DNA from: Chitinophagales bacterium
Lineage (GTDB): Bacteria; Bacteroidota; Bacteroidia; Chitinophagales; Chitinophagaceae
DNA: 7,058 nt
Direction: 5' to 3'
NCBI GenBank assembly: GCA_025355935.1
Contig: JANXYS010000410.1
Span: forward strand, 1 to 7,058
Shown here: piece after piece, positions 6,196 through 7,058 of the stretch
How positions within the stretch are numbered: position 1 is the stretch's first letter
Layout: each line of letters begins with the position of its first letter
Notes under the pieces: generated by a model
Databases searched by the model: none
What the model was told of the DNA's origin: nothing
Seen by the model: only the letters and a program-made list of their open reading frames with translations
Position numbers and translations under genes: made by a program

Positions 6196-7058
6196 ATGAC
6201 CAACATAAATACATCGGGTTCACCATTAGTCTCAGTGATAATCCCTTTTTTTAATGACAGTGAATGGCTGATTGAAGCATTGCAAAGTGTGATCAATCAA
6301 AGTTGCTCAGCTTGGGAAGCTATCGTCATTGATGATGGGTCGGAAACCCGGCACAGTAAAATTGCAAAAGAATTCTGTACCCGGTATCCGGCACAAATCA
6401 AGTACGTTGATCATGAAAACCATGTCAACAGGGGTGTGACTATTTCGCGAAATTTTGGTGTTGCTCATTCTTCAGGATCATATCTCGCATTTTTAGACGC
6501 CGATGATAAATGGTTTTGTGATAAATTAAAACATCAGGTTGATTTATTTGATAAATTTCCTGCGGCGCAGATGATATGCGAAGCATCAAAATTTTGGTAT
6601 TCCTGGAATAACGCAGCAGAAGATGATACTATAATACCGATTGGTGTATCACCTGATACTTTATATCCTCCGCGATCTCTCACAAAGTTGTTATACCCAC
6701 TGGGCGATGGCGCGCCACCCTGTCCATCAGGAATTATCATACGCAAACCAGCATTTGAGAGGATAGGTGGTTTTGAACCGGCATTTTCAGGAGTATTTAC
6801 ACTATATGAAGACCAGGGATTTTTAGCTAAAGTTTATTTAAAGGAAACTGTTTTTGTTTCAGGCACAGCAAATAACCTGTATCGTAAAAGGGCTGACTCA
6901 ATGTCTTCAGCCGTCAACGATATAACTATTTATGAAACTGTCAGAAAATTCTTTCTCAACTGGTTGAAAAAATATTTAAGTGTTCAAAATATTAGAGATG
7001 GGGAAATAGATCTGCTTATAAAAAATGCCTTTGAAAAAATGGGTCAAGATTCTAGTCC
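6196..7058 (+). CDS. Family 2 glycosyltransferase, 3' end outside the window
   Basis: An open frame of 287 codons that has no stop before the right edge, so the protein is incomplete. The N-terminus PLVSVIIPFFNDSEWLIEAL, DDGS at 46-49, NRGVTISRNFGVA at 78-90, DADD at 101-104 and YEDQGFL with E205/D206 form a full GT-A glycosyltransferase 2 core. The GIIIRKPAFERIGGFEPAF segment before the ED motif is typical of acceptor-side loops in this family. The C-terminal tail after about residue 245 is helical and continues beyond the window. The start at 6196 is the only ATG. The frame is open back to the TAA at 6094-6096, and a TTG at 6100 overlapping the deacetylase stop could add 32 residues, but these do not resemble the family N-terminus. 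It is related to, but clearly distinct from, the 4337-5113 transferase, so it probably makes a different linkage in the same glycan. Confidence 0.93.
   Translation, partial: MTNINTSGSPLVSVIIPFFNDSEWLIEALQSVINQSCSAWEAIVIDDGSETRHSKIAKEFCTRYPAQIKYVDHENHVNRGVTISRNFGVAHSSGSYLAFLDADDKWFCDKLKHQVDLFDKFPAAQMICEASKFWYSWNNAAEDDTIIPIGVSPDTLYPPRSLTKLLYPLGDGAPPCPSGIIIRKPAFERIGGFEPAFSGVFTLYEDQGFLAKVYLKETVFVSGTANNLYRKRADSMSSAVNDITIYETVRKFFLNWLKKYLSVQNIRDGEIDLLIKNAFEKMGQDSS

Noticed and set aside
1..7058. Search for tRNA or rRNA genes, CRISPR repeats, insertion-sequence ends and transposases.
   Set aside because: No cloverleaf, regular repeat-spacer pattern, terminal inverted repeat pair or transposase motif was found by eye.

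Overview
The window looks like chromosomal DNA from a member of the Bacteroidota, probably a Chitinophaga- or Sphingobacterium-like lineage. The signs are AT-rich sequence, A-rich leaders with almost no Shine-Dalgarno signal before start codons, and a LytS-type histidine kinase with a periplasmic 7TMR-DISM module followed by a LytTR-type response regulator, an arrangement common in that phylum. The genus is inference, not something the sequence shows directly.

Layout, left to right. (1) Positions 69-1367, minus strand: a two-gene unit with a seven-helix membrane protein of unknown function (627-1367) and, 6 bases downstream, an exported NTF2-like (SnoaL/DUF4440-like) small protein (69-620). 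(2) Positions 1368-1592: a divergent intergenic region that should hold promoters for both sides. (3) Positions 1593-3617, plus strand: a complete sensor histidine kinase with signal peptide, DISMED2-like periplasmic domain, seven helices, coiled coil, His_kinase and HATPase_c modules. (4) Positions 3627 to about 4280: the decayed remnant of the kinase's LytTR response regulator. Its reading frame is broken by nonsense changes and several indels, and its phosphoacceptor aspartate is replaced by glycine. (5) Positions 4337-7058, plus strand: the start of a surface-polysaccharide gene set, with a family 2 glycosyltransferase, a NodB-type polysaccharide deacetylase 3 bases later, and a second family 2 glycosyltransferase that runs off the right edge.

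The glycosyltransferases and the deacetylase probably act on one exported glycan: the transferases add sugars, and the deacetylase removes N- or O-acetyl groups or trims the chain's acetylation. The kinase was presumably once paired with the adjacent regulator. With that regulator dead, the kinase is either an orphan that signals to a regulator elsewhere or is itself on the way to loss. The clearest notable point in the window is this intact kinase beside a dead regulator. I do not see a convincing new defence, mobile or RNA-based system here.
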